Made by a program: the position numbers and the translations under genes
From: JAANXG01 sp963731035
GTDB taxonomy: Bacteria; Pseudomonadota; Gammaproteobacteria; Arenicellales; JAANXG01
Direction of reading: 5' to 3'
Assembly (NCBI GenBank): GCA_963731035.1
Contig: CAVSUY010000027.1
Span: 62,001-126,000 of the forward strand
Length of the DNA: 64,000 nt
Shown: positions 8,482 through 16,863 of the stretch, piece by piece
Layout of the letters: each line of letters starts with the position of its first letter
Numbering within the stretch: the first letter of the stretch is position 1
The notes under the pieces: model-generated
The model's database searches: none
Told to the model about the DNA's origin: nothing
What the model saw: the letters and a program-made list of their open reading frames with translations, nothing else

Positions 8482-9384
8482 CTACTCTACGGGGCCGGCC
8501 GGACGCCCGGCGTCCTTGGCGGGCGAAGGACTATTGAAGTACTTGAAGAACTGCGAGTCGGGCTCCAGCACCAGCAGATCATCCTTGTTGCCAAATGTCT
8601 TCACATAAGCATTGAGACTGCGATAGAGCTTGTAAAACTCCTCGTCCTTGCCGAACGCGTCCGCATAGATACGAGTGGCCTGGGCATCACCTTCGCCGCG
8701 AAGCATCTGACCCTGGCGTTGCGCATTGGCGATAATGATGCGTTTTTGCCGGTCCGCATCGGCGCGAATCTTTTCAGCCTCCTCGGCACCCTTGGCCCGC
8801 AGCTCCTTGGCAACTCGCGACCGCTCCGCTTCCATGCGCCGATATACGCGCTCGCTCACCTCGTCCACCAGGTCTACCCGTTTCAATCTCACGTCGACGA
8901 TCTCCACGCCAATTTCCCTTGCCTGCTCGTCAGTCTCCTTTTGCACGACATCCATGATCTGGGACCGGTCCCCCGACACTACTTCCTGCACCGTTCGCTT
9001 TCCGAACTGTTCCCGCAGACTGTTGTTGACGCGCTGGCCCAGGCGACTTTCCGCCGCCGCCTTGTTGCCGGCCACGGTCACGTAATAGCGAGCCACGTCA
9101 GCCACGCGCCACTTCACGAACGAGTCCACCTTGAGGTTCTTTTTCTCGTTGGTAAGGTACTTCTGCGGGCTTGCGTCCATGGTCTGGATCCGGGCGTCAA
9201 ACTTCTTGACGTTGTTGACGAATGGGATTTTCCAGTGCAATCCCGGCTTGTCATTCGAACGCATGATTTCGCCGAACTTGAACACGATGGCTTTCTCTCG
9301 CTCGTCCACGGTATACATGGAGTTGGCGACCACTATCACCGCGACCACCAGTACTATCAATGACACCAGTGCTTTTCCGCTCAT
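8482..9384 (-). CDS. hflC: FtsH protease modulator HflC (SPFH/band 7)
   Basis: 300 residues. One N-terminal membrane segment (ALVSLIVLVVAVIVVANSMY) is followed by the SPFH domain starting at VDEREKAIVFKFGEI and a charged helical stretch (EAERSRVAKELRAKGAEEAE, then REGQMLRGEGDAQATRIYAD-like repeats). HflC and HflK form a large membrane cage around the FtsH protease and limit its access to substrates. It starts 2 bp after the hflK stop, so the two are translated together. The C-terminus (YFNSPSPAKDAGRPAGPVE) is the usual variable tail. Confidence 0.96.
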   Translation of the reverse strand: MSGKALVSLIVLVVAVIVVANSMYTVDEREKAIVFKFGEIMRSNDKPGLHWKIPFVNNVKKFDARIQTMDASPQKYLTNEKKNLKVDSFVKWRVADVARYYVTVAGNKAAAESRLGQRVNNSLREQFGKRTVQEVVSGDRSQIMDVVQKETDEQAREIGVEIVDVRLKRVDLVDEVSERVYRRMEAERSRVAKELRAKGAEEAEKIRADADRQKRIIIANAQRQGQMLRGEGDAQATRIYADAFGKDEEFYKLYRSLNAYVKTFGNKDDLLVLEPDSQFFKYFNSPSPAKDAGRPAGPVE

Positions 9385-9386
9385 GA

Positions 9387-10595
9387 CTACTCCTCCCTCT
9401 GGCGCAGATTCAACCGGCTGCGGCTGTCCCGCGCGTCAGCGGTGCTGCCATCGCCCGAGGACGACGACGAAGACAGGGGCGGCTGGGAAGTGCCGCTGGA
9501 GCTGGGCTGTCTCTGCCTGAGGAGCTGATCCAGCGGCAGATAGATCACGTTGTTGCCGCTCTTCTGGTCGATCATGATCTTGCTGGAGTTCGTGAGTACC
9601 TTTTCCATCTTCTCGAGGTACATGCGCTCGCGCGTCACCGCCGGCGCCTTCTCGTACTCCTTCAGGATCTGGTCAAATCGCGAGGCTTCGCCCTGGGCGT
9701 CGGCGATCGTGGCCCCCTTGTACCCCTCGGCGTCCTGTATTTCCCGCGCAGCCTGACCGCGTGCCCGCGGCAGTACGTCGTTTCGGTATGCCTCAGCCTC
9801 GTTGATGATCCGGGCCTGGTCTTCCCTGGCCTTCACCGCGTCGTCGAATGCCGGCTTGACTTCCGCGGGCGGCTGCGCGTCCTGCATTTCCACGGCGATG
9901 ATATTGATTCCAGTCAGGTAGCGGTCGAGTATCTTCTGCAGCAGCTCCTTGGTCTTGGCCACGATGGTCGCCCGGCCTTCCGTGAGGACGAAATCCATAT
10001 TGTTGGTACCGACTACCTCACGCAGTGCGCTCTCGGTCGCGCCCCGCACCACTGCCTGCGTGTGGTCCGGATCCACCACGTGAAACACCAGATCTTCCGG
10101 ATTCTTGATGTCGTACTGTATGGCGAGCTTCACATCAACGATGTTCTCGTCCTTGGTGAGCATCAACGCTTCGCGCGGCACCGACTGCTCCTGGTCCTGC
10201 CCGGCGCTGCGATAGCCGATTTCCACCGTGTTGACGTTCTGGATATTCACCGGGTTCACCTGCTCTACGGGCCACGGGATGTGCCACTGCAGTCCCGGCA
10301 TGGTGGTCGCCTGGTACTTGCCGAACCGCAGCACAACCCCACGCGTCCCTTCGTCGACGACGTAGAATCCCATGAACAACCATACAACGACCGCCACTAT
10401 GGCGATCGCGATAATCCCTGCAGCACCAGGGAAAGCACCCCCGCCTCCGGAGCCGCCTCCCTTGCCGCCGCCAAAGAAACCCCGCAGCGTCTTTTGGACG
10501 TTTTTGACGATCTCGTCCAGATCAGGTGGGCCGGAGCGCCCCCCCTTTTGGCCCCAGGGGTCATTGCCGCCGGGCCCGGGTTGATTCCAGGACAT
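9387..10595 (-). CDS. hflK: FtsH protease modulator HflK (SPFH/band 7)
   Basis: 402 residues. It has a Gly-rich, Pro-rich cytoplasmic N-terminus (WNQPGPGGNDPWGQ; GGGKGGGSGGGGAFPG), one membrane segment near residues 58-78 (IIAIAIVAVVVWLFMGFYVV), then the band 7 domain (DEGTRGVVLRFGKY; ALMLTKDENIVDVKLAIQYD). The C-terminus is Ser-rich (SSSGTSQPPLSSSSSSGDGS), typical of HflK. It partners HflC in the FtsH-regulating complex. It is separated from hflX by 145 bp containing no recognisable gene; a separate promoter there is possible but not visible. Confidence 0.96.
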   Translation of the reverse strand: MSWNQPGPGGNDPWGQKGGRSGPPDLDEIVKNVQKTLRGFFGGGKGGGSGGGGAFPGAAGIIAIAIVAVVVWLFMGFYVVDEGTRGVVLRFGKYQATTMPGLQWHIPWPVEQVNPVNIQNVNTVEIGYRSAGQDQEQSVPREALMLTKDENIVDVKLAIQYDIKNPEDLVFHVVDPDHTQAVVRGATESALREVVGTNNMDFVLTEGRATIVAKTKELLQKILDRYLTGINIIAVEMQDAQPPAEVKPAFDDAVKAREDQARIINEAEAYRNDVLPRARGQAAREIQDAEGYKGATIADAQGEASRFDQILKEYEKAPAVTRERMYLEKMEKVLTNSSKIMIDQKSGNNVIYLPLDQLLRQRQPSSSGTSQPPLSSSSSSGDGSTADARDSRSRLNLRQREE

Positions 10596-10740
10596 GAAAT
10601 ATGCTCCTTAACCGAAGAATTTGGAGTCTGATATAAGTGAAGAGCCTATCAGGCTAAGGGTCGAGCAACGAGCCGAGGCATGATTCTAACAGACTGAAAA
10701 CCTCGCTTGCGCATCGGCCTGGCGTTCCCGCCGGACTGAT

Positions 10741-12060
10741 TCAGCCCGCCACGGCCGACGCAGCGGCGGTGTCCGGCATCGAGCACAGACCGAACTCGGC
10801 CAGTCTTGCCACTCGCCCCCACTGCGCCGCTTCGATATCGATCTCCATTAACCACCCTCCGCGGCTGTCCAACTCCTCGCGCCGAACCACCGAATGATCG
10901 TACAGGAACGCTCGCACCCGTGCGGCCTGGGGCGGCACATGCACGCATTCCCGCCGGGTGTCCCTGAACACCAGATCCTGGAGCACCGTCGATAAAGCCC
11001 CGATCCCGTCGCCAGAGCGCGCCGACACCCACACTGCGCCGGGCTCGGCGCCCGACGTGTCCACCCGCACATCCAGTCCCGGGCACAGATCGATCTTGTT
11101 GTAAACCAACAGGCGGGGCACATCCCCCGCGCCGATCTCCTCCAGCACCCCGTTTACGTGCTCGATGCGTTCGCCGCGGTCCTCTGCGGAACTGTCCACC
11201 ACGTGCAGCAGCAGTGCTGCACTGGAGACTTCTTCCAGGGTTGAGTGGAATGCCTGAACCAACGAGTGGGGAAGTTGGCGAATGAACCCGACGGTATCCG
11301 ACAACACGATTTCCCTGCGGTCGGGCAGCACCAGCTTGCGCATGGTCGGATCAAGGGTCGCGAACAGAAGGTCCTCCACGTATACGCCTTCCCCCGTGAG
11401 CCGATTAAACAGGGAAGACTTGCCGGCGTTGGTGTAACCCACGAGGCAGACCGTGGGAATTGGCACCTTGCGCCGAGACTTGCGCCGGAGCTCCCGCTGT
11501 GCGGATACGCGCTCCAGTCGCTTGTTGAGATACTTGATCCGGCGACCGATCAGACGGCGGTCGGTCTCGAGCTGGGTCTCACCAGGTCCGCGCAGGCCAA
11601 TGCCGCCCTTCTGCCGCTCGAGATGGGTCCAACCGCGCACCAAGCGCGTGGACAGATGCCGGAGCTGGGCCAACTCGACCTGCAGTTTGCCCTCCCGGGT
11701 TTCGGCACGTTGAGCGAAGATGTCCAGGATCAGGCCCGTACGGTCCAGAACCCGGCACTGGAGTGCCTTCTCCAGGTTGCGCTCCTGAATGGGGGTCAAC
11801 GCATGGTCGAAAATGACCAACTCCCCGCCGTGCTCTTCCACGGACTGGCGCACCTCCTCCAACTTCCCCTTGCCGATGAAAGTCGCGGGATCCGGAGTGC
11901 GGCGTACACCGCTAATGGAGTGGCACACGCGCGCACCGGCGCTCCTTGCCAGCAGCGCGAGCTCCAGCAACGAATCAGCGTCCTCGTCCGCGCGGGAACG
12001 CTGCTGGACAAGCAGCGTCCTTTCGGGCCGCCCCAATGCGGCTGGGCCCTTTACCGACAC
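10741..12060 (-). CDS. hflX: Ribosome-associated GTPase HflX
   Basis: 439 residues. The HflX N-terminal domain (GKGKLEEVRQSVEEHG; IFDHALTPIQERNLEKAL; LDRTGLILDIFAQRA) leads through a coiled linker with GGIGLRGPGETQLETDRR to the G domain: G1 GYTNAGKSS at residues 208-216, G3 SDTVGFIRQLP and G4 YNKIDL. HflX splits stalled or heat-damaged 70S ribosomes and hibernating 100S particles. The chosen GTG start gives MSVKGPAALGRPERTLL; it lies 23 bp after the hfq stop. Gene order hfq-hflX-hflK-hflC is as in E. coli. Confidence 0.96.
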   Translation of the reverse strand: MSVKGPAALGRPERTLLVQQRSRADEDADSLLELALLARSAGARVCHSISGVRRTPDPATFIGKGKLEEVRQSVEEHGGELVIFDHALTPIQERNLEKALQCRVLDRTGLILDIFAQRAETREGKLQVELAQLRHLSTRLVRGWTHLERQKGGIGLRGPGETQLETDRRLIGRRIKYLNKRLERVSAQRELRRKSRRKVPIPTVCLVGYTNAGKSSLFNRLTGEGVYVEDLLFATLDPTMRKLVLPDRREIVLSDTVGFIRQLPHSLVQAFHSTLEEVSSAALLLHVVDSSAEDRGERIEHVNGVLEEIGAGDVPRLLVYNKIDLCPGLDVRVDTSGAEPGAVWVSARSGDGIGALSTVLQDLVFRDTRRECVHVPPQAARVRAFLYDHSVVRREELDSRGGWLMEIDIEAAQWGRVARLAEFGLCSMPDTAAASAVAG

Positions 12061-12083
12061 CGCTGTTTCATAGGCCGCTGAAA

Positions 12084-12335
12084 TTACTCCTCGAGGCCAT
12101 CACCACCGTCGTCGTAGGGGATCTTGATGGACTTTGCCGGGACTATGGTCGAGATGGCGTGCTTGTAGATCATCTGGCTCACGCTGTTTTTCAGCAATAC
12201 CACGAACTGGTCGAAGGATTCGACCTGCCCCTGCAGCTTGATTCCATTCACGAGATAGATCGAAACCGGTACTCTCTCTTTCCGCAAGATGTTCAAAAAC
12301 GGGTCTTGTAGGGCCGTACCCTTTTGTTGAGCCAT
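12084..12335 (-). CDS. hfq: RNA chaperone Hfq
   Basis: 83 residues. The Sm fold is almost canonical: LQDPFLNILRKERVPVSIYL, VNGIKLQGQVESFDQFVVLL (Sm1), and MIYKHAISTIVPAK (Sm2 with the KH pair that binds U-rich RNA). The short tail is acidic (YDDGGDGLEE), unlike the long E. coli tail. Hfq forms a hexamer that pairs sRNAs with mRNAs. A strong Shine-Dalgarno (GAGGAG) sits just before the ATG. The 68-bp gap to miaA contains no visible terminator, so read-through from miaA is likely. Confidence 0.98.
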   Translation of the reverse strand: MAQQKGTALQDPFLNILRKERVPVSIYLVNGIKLQGQVESFDQFVVLLKNSVSQMIYKHAISTIVPAKSIKIPYDDGGDGLEE

Positions 12336-12403
12336 TCTTTACTCCTCGTTGTTATACATAGTGCAGCATCTCGGCTTGGTTATGCGGCCTGAGGATTCCT
12401 ATT

Positions 12404-13357
12404 TCAAGCGTCCACCCCAAGAGCAAACTCCGCCATCAGGGGGCTCGCCTCCAGGTACAGCAGAATTCCCCCGGCAGCCTCGCGGTGGTCGCTGTCGATC
12501 CATGTGACCGCCGATTGATTCCGCAACCAGGTCAACTGCCGCTTCGCCAAGCGTCTCGTGGCAGCAATACTTGCTTCCGTCATGCGATTATAACCGACCT
12601 TGCCTTTCAAATAATCTGATACTTGACGGTATCCGACCATCTTCAGCGACGCCGGTTCCACAGGTTTTCCGTAAGTGCCCAGCAATCCCGCCACCTCCGA
12701 AACCAGGCCCCTGTCCAGCATCTGCCGGAATCGCACCTCGATGCGGCGGTGCAGATTCTCCCTGCTGGACGGTGCCAGAGCCAGCTTGATCAGAGGCCAC
12801 GCGGGAGGGCCCGGCACCCGTAGCCGCTGTTCAACGTTTCTCCCGGTCAGGGCGTTGACTTCCAGCGCCCGCTGGATCCGCTGTCCGTCGTTAGGGGAAA
12901 TCTCGGCGGCTCGGCGCGGGTCCGTTCGCACGAGCCGCCGATGCAGGGCCGGCCATCCTTCCCTGGCCGCCAGTTCGACAATTTCCGCCCGCAGGTCCGG
13001 GTCCGCGGGCGGCAGCGCCGGCAATCCGTGGAGCAACGTGTGGAAGTAAAACATGGTGCCTCCGGTCAGCACAGGGAGCCGGCCGCGACCCCGGACCTCC
13101 TCGATCAGGCCCAGGGCGTCCTCCCGGAACCGGGCCGAGGAATAGGTCTCGTCCGGCTCCTTGATATCGATCAAATGATGCGGGCATGTCGCCCGCTCCT
13201 CGGGCCCCACCTTCGCAGTGCCGATATCCATTCCCCGGTACACCTGCGCGGCGTCCACATTGATGATCTCAGCGGGATATCGACGGGCGAGCGAAAGGGC
13301 CGCGGCAGTCTTGCCGGACGCGGTCGGACCCATCAAGAATACGACCGGAATCGTCAT
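12404..13357 (-). CDS. miaA: tRNA dimethylallyltransferase
   Basis: 317 residues from the ATG giving MTIPVVFLMGPTASGKT; the frame is open 34 codons further upstream, but that would run into mutL and lacks family similarity. MiaA transfers a dimethylallyl group to A37 of tRNAs that read UNN codons. Visible motifs are the P-loop GPTASGKT (residues 9-16), NVDAAQVYRGMDIGTAK, LTGGTMFYFHTLLHGL, and ISPNDGQRIQRALEV. The gene starts 26 bp after mutL ends. The C-terminal ~15 residues are variable in the family. Confidence 0.96.
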   Translation of the reverse strand: MTIPVVFLMGPTASGKTAAALSLARRYPAEIINVDAAQVYRGMDIGTAKVGPEERATCPHHLIDIKEPDETYSSARFREDALGLIEEVRGRGRLPVLTGGTMFYFHTLLHGLPALPPADPDLRAEIVELAAREGWPALHRRLVRTDPRRAAEISPNDGQRIQRALEVNALTGRNVEQRLRVPGPPAWPLIKLALAPSSRENLHRRIEVRFRQMLDRGLVSEVAGLLGTYGKPVEPASLKMVGYRQVSDYLKGKVGYNRMTEASIAATRRLAKRQLTWLRNQSAVTWIDSDHREAAGGILLYLEASPLMAEFALGVDA

Positions 13358-13383
13358 CAGGTGCCGCACCGCGTCGGGCTCGA

Positions 13384-15135
13384 TCAACGACCCCGCATGA
13401 ACCAGGCGTCGAGCTCGCCCAAATCGAGCTGGACCCAGGTCGGACGGCCATGGTTGCATTGGCCGCTGCGCTCCGTCTCCTCCATCTGTCGCAACAAGGC
13501 ATTCATCTCGTCCAGCGTGAGCGATCGGTGGGCGCGGACAGAACCGTGGCAGGCCATGGTCGACAGCAGCTCGTCGGATAACGACTGGAGGCGGTTGCTC
13601 TGGCCATGTTCAGCCAGGTCCGACAGCACATCACGCACCAGCGCCGCGACATCGACGCTTTGCACCGCCGCGGGCACCCGCCGCACCGCAAGGGTGCGCT
13701 CACCCATCTGTTCCACCTCGAGTCCGCAGGATTCGAACACATTCCGGTGCTGCTCCCACACCCCCATCTCGGCGTCTCCCACCTCCAGGGTCACGGGCAC
13801 CAGGAGCGGCTGTGTCGCCAGGGAGCTCGACTCGAACTGCGACTTGAGCTTTTCGTAGGTGATCCGTTCATGGGCAGCGTGCATGTCCACCACCACCAGG
13901 CCTTTGTCATTCTGGGCAAGTATGTAGATGCCATGCAGCTGGGCCACCGCGTAACCCAGAGCCGGCGACGCTGCATCAGCCTCATGGACATCTTCCTCCC
14001 GACCGGGCGCTTCGGCCAGCCTCCGGTAAGTTACGAGTTGCTCGCGTACCCCTTCCGGGAAGTTCATGGCGCCCTGCGACGGCACATGGGCGGTCACCGC
14101 AACGGCCCCAGCCCCGGCGCGAGGTGTCTGTCCGGCGGGCCTGGCGACCTCGCGCTTCAGCATGCCATGCACGAAATCGTGGACGCTGCGGCTGTCGCGA
14201 AACCGGACTTCATGTTTGGTGGGATGAACGTTCACATCCACCAGGGCCGGATCCAGCTGGAGATAGAGCACGAAGGCCGGATGCCGGCCGTGATACATCA
14301 CATCCTGATAAGCGAGACGGATGGCATGCGCGACGGTCTTGTCCCGCACAGCGCGGCCATTGACGAAGAAATACTGCAGCGTGGTCTGGGGCCGCGAAAA
14401 AACAGGCAAGCCGCACCAGCCCGACAGGCGCATGTCTGACGACTGGTGCTCCAGGAATATCGACTGCTCCAGAAACTCGCCGCCGCACACGGCTGCAACC
14501 CGGGCCGCCCGCTGCTCCCGGGTCAAGGCCCGCGGGTAACGGCTGGCCCGTCCGTCGTTGTGGCGGAACGACAGCTCGACCTCGAAGCGGCTCAAGGCGA
14601 GCCGCTTGATGTTCTGATCTATGTGCTTGAGCTCGGTGGACTCGGTCTTCAGAAACTTGCGCCGCGCCGGCGTATTGAAGAACAGGTCGGAGACTTCGAC
14701 GGTGGTACCCGGCGGATGGGCTTCCGGTTTCGGGTCCACGGTCGGCCCACCCCCCTCGCAGCGCACCCCGTAGGCTTGTTCCTGATCCCGCGTCCTGGAT
14801 ATCAGCGTCAACCGGGATACGGAAGCAATGCTCGGCAGCGCCTCACCCCGGAACCCCAGTGATCCCACCCGCTCCAGCTCCGACAGGTCGCGGAGCTTGC
14901 TGGTGGCATGCCGGGCCAGCGCCAGCGCGATCTCGGCCCGTGGGATCCCGGCACCATCATCGGTGACCCGGATACGCTTGACGCCGCCTCGTTCCGCGTC
15001 CAGTTGGATGCGGGTGGCGCCGGCGTCCAAGCTGTTCTCCAGCAGCTCTTTCACGACGGCCGCCGGGCGTTCGACCACTTCCCCCGCGGCGATCTGGTTG
15101 ACCAGCTTGGAATCGAGAATCTCTATGGCACGCAT
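13384..15135 (-). CDS. mutL: DNA mismatch repair protein MutL (endonuclease-type)
   Basis: 583 residues. The N-terminal GHKL ATPase has IAAGEVVERPAAVVKELLEN (E and N for ATP), DDGAGIPRAE and LGFRGEALPSIASVS. The C-terminal dimerisation domain carries D417-M-H-A-A-H-E-R-I-T-Y-E428, which fits the metal-binding endonuclease motif DQHA(X)2E(X)4E with Met for Gln. It also has ACHGSVRAH and QCNHGRPT, matching the accompanying Zn-site motifs (usually CPHGRP). MutL couples MutS recognition to strand incision. The motif implies it nicks DNA itself, as in bacteria lacking MutH. It starts 1 bp after the amidase stop. Confidence 0.96.
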   Translation of the reverse strand: MRAIEILDSKLVNQIAAGEVVERPAAVVKELLENSLDAGATRIQLDAERGGVKRIRVTDDGAGIPRAEIALALARHATSKLRDLSELERVGSLGFRGEALPSIASVSRLTLISRTRDQEQAYGVRCEGGGPTVDPKPEAHPPGTTVEVSDLFFNTPARRKFLKTESTELKHIDQNIKRLALSRFEVELSFRHNDGRASRYPRALTREQRAARVAAVCGGEFLEQSIFLEHQSSDMRLSGWCGLPVFSRPQTTLQYFFVNGRAVRDKTVAHAIRLAYQDVMYHGRHPAFVLYLQLDPALVDVNVHPTKHEVRFRDSRSVHDFVHGMLKREVARPAGQTPRAGAGAVAVTAHVPSQGAMNFPEGVREQLVTYRRLAEAPGREEDVHEADAASPALGYAVAQLHGIYILAQNDKGLVVVDMHAAHERITYEKLKSQFESSSLATQPLLVPVTLEVGDAEMGVWEQHRNVFESCGLEVEQMGERTLAVRRVPAAVQSVDVAALVRDVLSDLAEHGQSNRLQSLSDELLSTMACHGSVRAHRSLTLDEMNALLRQMEETERSGQCNHGRPTWVQLDLGELDAWFMRGR

Positions 15136-15136
15136 G

Positions 15137-16408
15137 TCAGCCGCTCGGGATGCGCAGCTTCTGCCCGATGCGCACCGTGTTGCCGTCCAGGTCGTTGAGC
15201 TGCTTCAACGCATTGACGCTGATACGGTAGCGCTGGGCGATCTCCGACAGCGTGTCGCCGCGCCTGACCACATACACCTGAGGACGCGCGCCCGGATGAT
15301 GGCGTTCGTAATAGAGTCGGAGCCCCTCGTATACCGCACTCGCGATCTTCCTGCGATGGGCCTCGGAGCGGAGCAGCCGTTCCTCGTCGGGGTTCGACAG
15401 GAAGGCGCTCTCCACCAGCACCGAAGGGATATCGGGAGATTTCAACACCACAAACCCGGCGTATTCCACGCGGTTGCGGTGTACCCGGCCGACCCGGTGC
15501 AGCTGGCTGAGGATATCGGCCGCCAGTTCCCGGCTGTCGCTGATGCTCTTGGTCATCGACAGATCCCATAGGACCTTGGCCACCGTCTCGTCCTTGTCTC
15601 GCAGGCTGACTCCACCGATGAGGTCGGCGGCGTTTTCCTTGTCGGACAGCCAGCGGGCTTCCTCGCTGGATGCCCCCCGCGTGGACAGGGTATACACCGA
15701 GGACCCGCGCACCGAGCGCTTTGGAAAAGCATCCGCGTGTATAGAGACGAAAATGTTCGCCTGGGCGCTGCGGGCAATGGCCGTGCGCTTGCGCAGGGAC
15801 ACGTAGTAGTCGCCCTTTCGGGTCAGTATGCCCTGCATTTCCGGGTCGTCGTCCATCAGGCGCTTCAAGTCCCGCGCTATGGCGAGTGTCACGTTCTTCT
15901 CCTGCGTTCCCCGAGGTCCCGAGGTGCCGGGATCCTCGCCGCCATGGCCTGCGTCGATGGCCACGACGAATTTCCGGGAATCCGGCGGCGCCCTGACCAC
16001 TGGCTTGCCGTCCTCGCGGTCGCCGTCGAACAGGTCAAGCACCAGCCGGTTGCCGTAGAGCTCATTGGGCTGCAGCAGGAAGGTGTTGGGTTTCACATCA
16101 GTCTTAAGCGTGAACACCACCCTCAGTACTCCGGGCCGGGGCATGCCGCTGTGCATGCCCGCCACGAACCGCCCGTCACCGCCGATATCCGGCAGCTGCT
16201 GTCCCAGCTGGGCATTGGGGAAATCCAGATACACCCGGTGGGGATGGCTCAGGACACCCATGTCGTAGTCGACGGGGCCGCTCAGGTCGAATACCAGGCG
16301 GGTATGATCCGGCGCCTCCCACACGCGCAGGTCTTTAACCACCACCGGGGCGGCGTTGGCGCAACAGACCTGGACCGCCAACAGCAACCCGGCTGCTATG
16401 CGGTACAC
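15137..16408 (-). CDS. N-acetylmuramoyl-L-alanine amidase (AmiB/AmiC-like, AMIN + Amidase_3 + LysM)
   Basis: 423 residues from a GTG giving MYRIAAGLLLAVQVCCANAA, a signal peptide. The order is AMIN domain (VVVKDLRVWEAPDHTRLVFD), Amidase_3 (VVAIDAGHGGEDPGTSG with zinc His; IFVSIHADAFP with zinc His; VLVESAFLSNPDE with catalytic Glu), and C-terminal LysM (YVVRRGDTLSEIAQRYRIS). It cleaves the peptide from MurNAc in septal peptidoglycan during daughter-cell separation. In E. coli the gene at this position is amiB; the LysM tail is also found in AmiB. The GTG start overlaps the tsaE stop by 13 bp; a start 27 codons further up is open but would lengthen the overlap. Confidence 0.92.
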   Translation of the reverse strand: MYRIAAGLLLAVQVCCANAAPVVVKDLRVWEAPDHTRLVFDLSGPVDYDMGVLSHPHRVYLDFPNAQLGQQLPDIGGDGRFVAGMHSGMPRPGVLRVVFTLKTDVKPNTFLLQPNELYGNRLVLDLFDGDREDGKPVVRAPPDSRKFVVAIDAGHGGEDPGTSGPRGTQEKNVTLAIARDLKRLMDDDPEMQGILTRKGDYYVSLRKRTAIARSAQANIFVSIHADAFPKRSVRGSSVYTLSTRGASSEEARWLSDKENAADLIGGVSLRDKDETVAKVLWDLSMTKSISDSRELAADILSQLHRVGRVHRNRVEYAGFVVLKSPDIPSVLVESAFLSNPDEERLLRSEAHRRKIASAVYEGLRLYYERHHPGARPQVYVVRRGDTLSEIAQRYRISVNALKQLNDLDGNTVRIGQKLRIPSG

Positions 16409-16863
16409 AAGGTCTCCCCGGTGTCTGTGAAACTCCTCAACTGCACGATTCGCTGGTCGTTGCGGTCGATGGCGATATGCACTTCGCAATCCGGTTTGGG
16501 CAGACTGTCCCGGGCGCGCTCAGCCCACTCGACGATTAATACCGATTTTTCCTCCAAGTAGTCCCTGATGGCAAGCTGCTCGAGTTCCGCCGGATCATTC
16601 AGCCGGTACAGGTCGAGATGAACCACCGTCAACCCGGAGGCCTCGTACGTCTCGAGCAGCGTGAATGTGGGACTCACTACGACCTCCTCGTAGCCGAGCG
16701 AGCGCAACAGTCCGCGCACCAGAGTGGTCTTGCCGGCGCCCAGGTCACCGGTCAGAAACAGCACACAGCCGACCTTGAGCCGGCGCCCGAGTTGCGCGCC
16801 GAGACGCTCCATGTCTGCGGGCGACGAAACGCGGTGCGTCGATCCGGTCACCACTGCGCTCAT
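16396..16863 (-). CDS. tsaE: tRNA threonylcarbamoyladenosine biosynthesis ATPase TsaE
   Basis: 155 residues from the ATG whose sequence overlaps the nnr stop as ATGA. The P-loop is LTGDLGAGKTTLVRGLL near residues 37-53, followed by VSPTFTLLETYEA, VVHLDLYRL and IVEWAERA, all typical of TsaE/YjeE. TsaE is the ATPase that, with TsaB and TsaD, makes t6A37 in ANN-reading tRNAs. An upstream extension of the frame (35 codons, Arg/Gly-rich) lies inside nnr and is not part of the family. Confidence 0.95.
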   Translation of the reverse strand: MSAVVTGSTHRVSSPADMERLGAQLGRRLKVGCVLFLTGDLGAGKTTLVRGLLRSLGYEEVVVSPTFTLLETYEASGLTVVHLDLYRLNDPAELEQLAIRDYLEEKSVLIVEWAERARDSLPKPDCEVHIAIDRNDQRIVQLRSFTDTGETLCTA

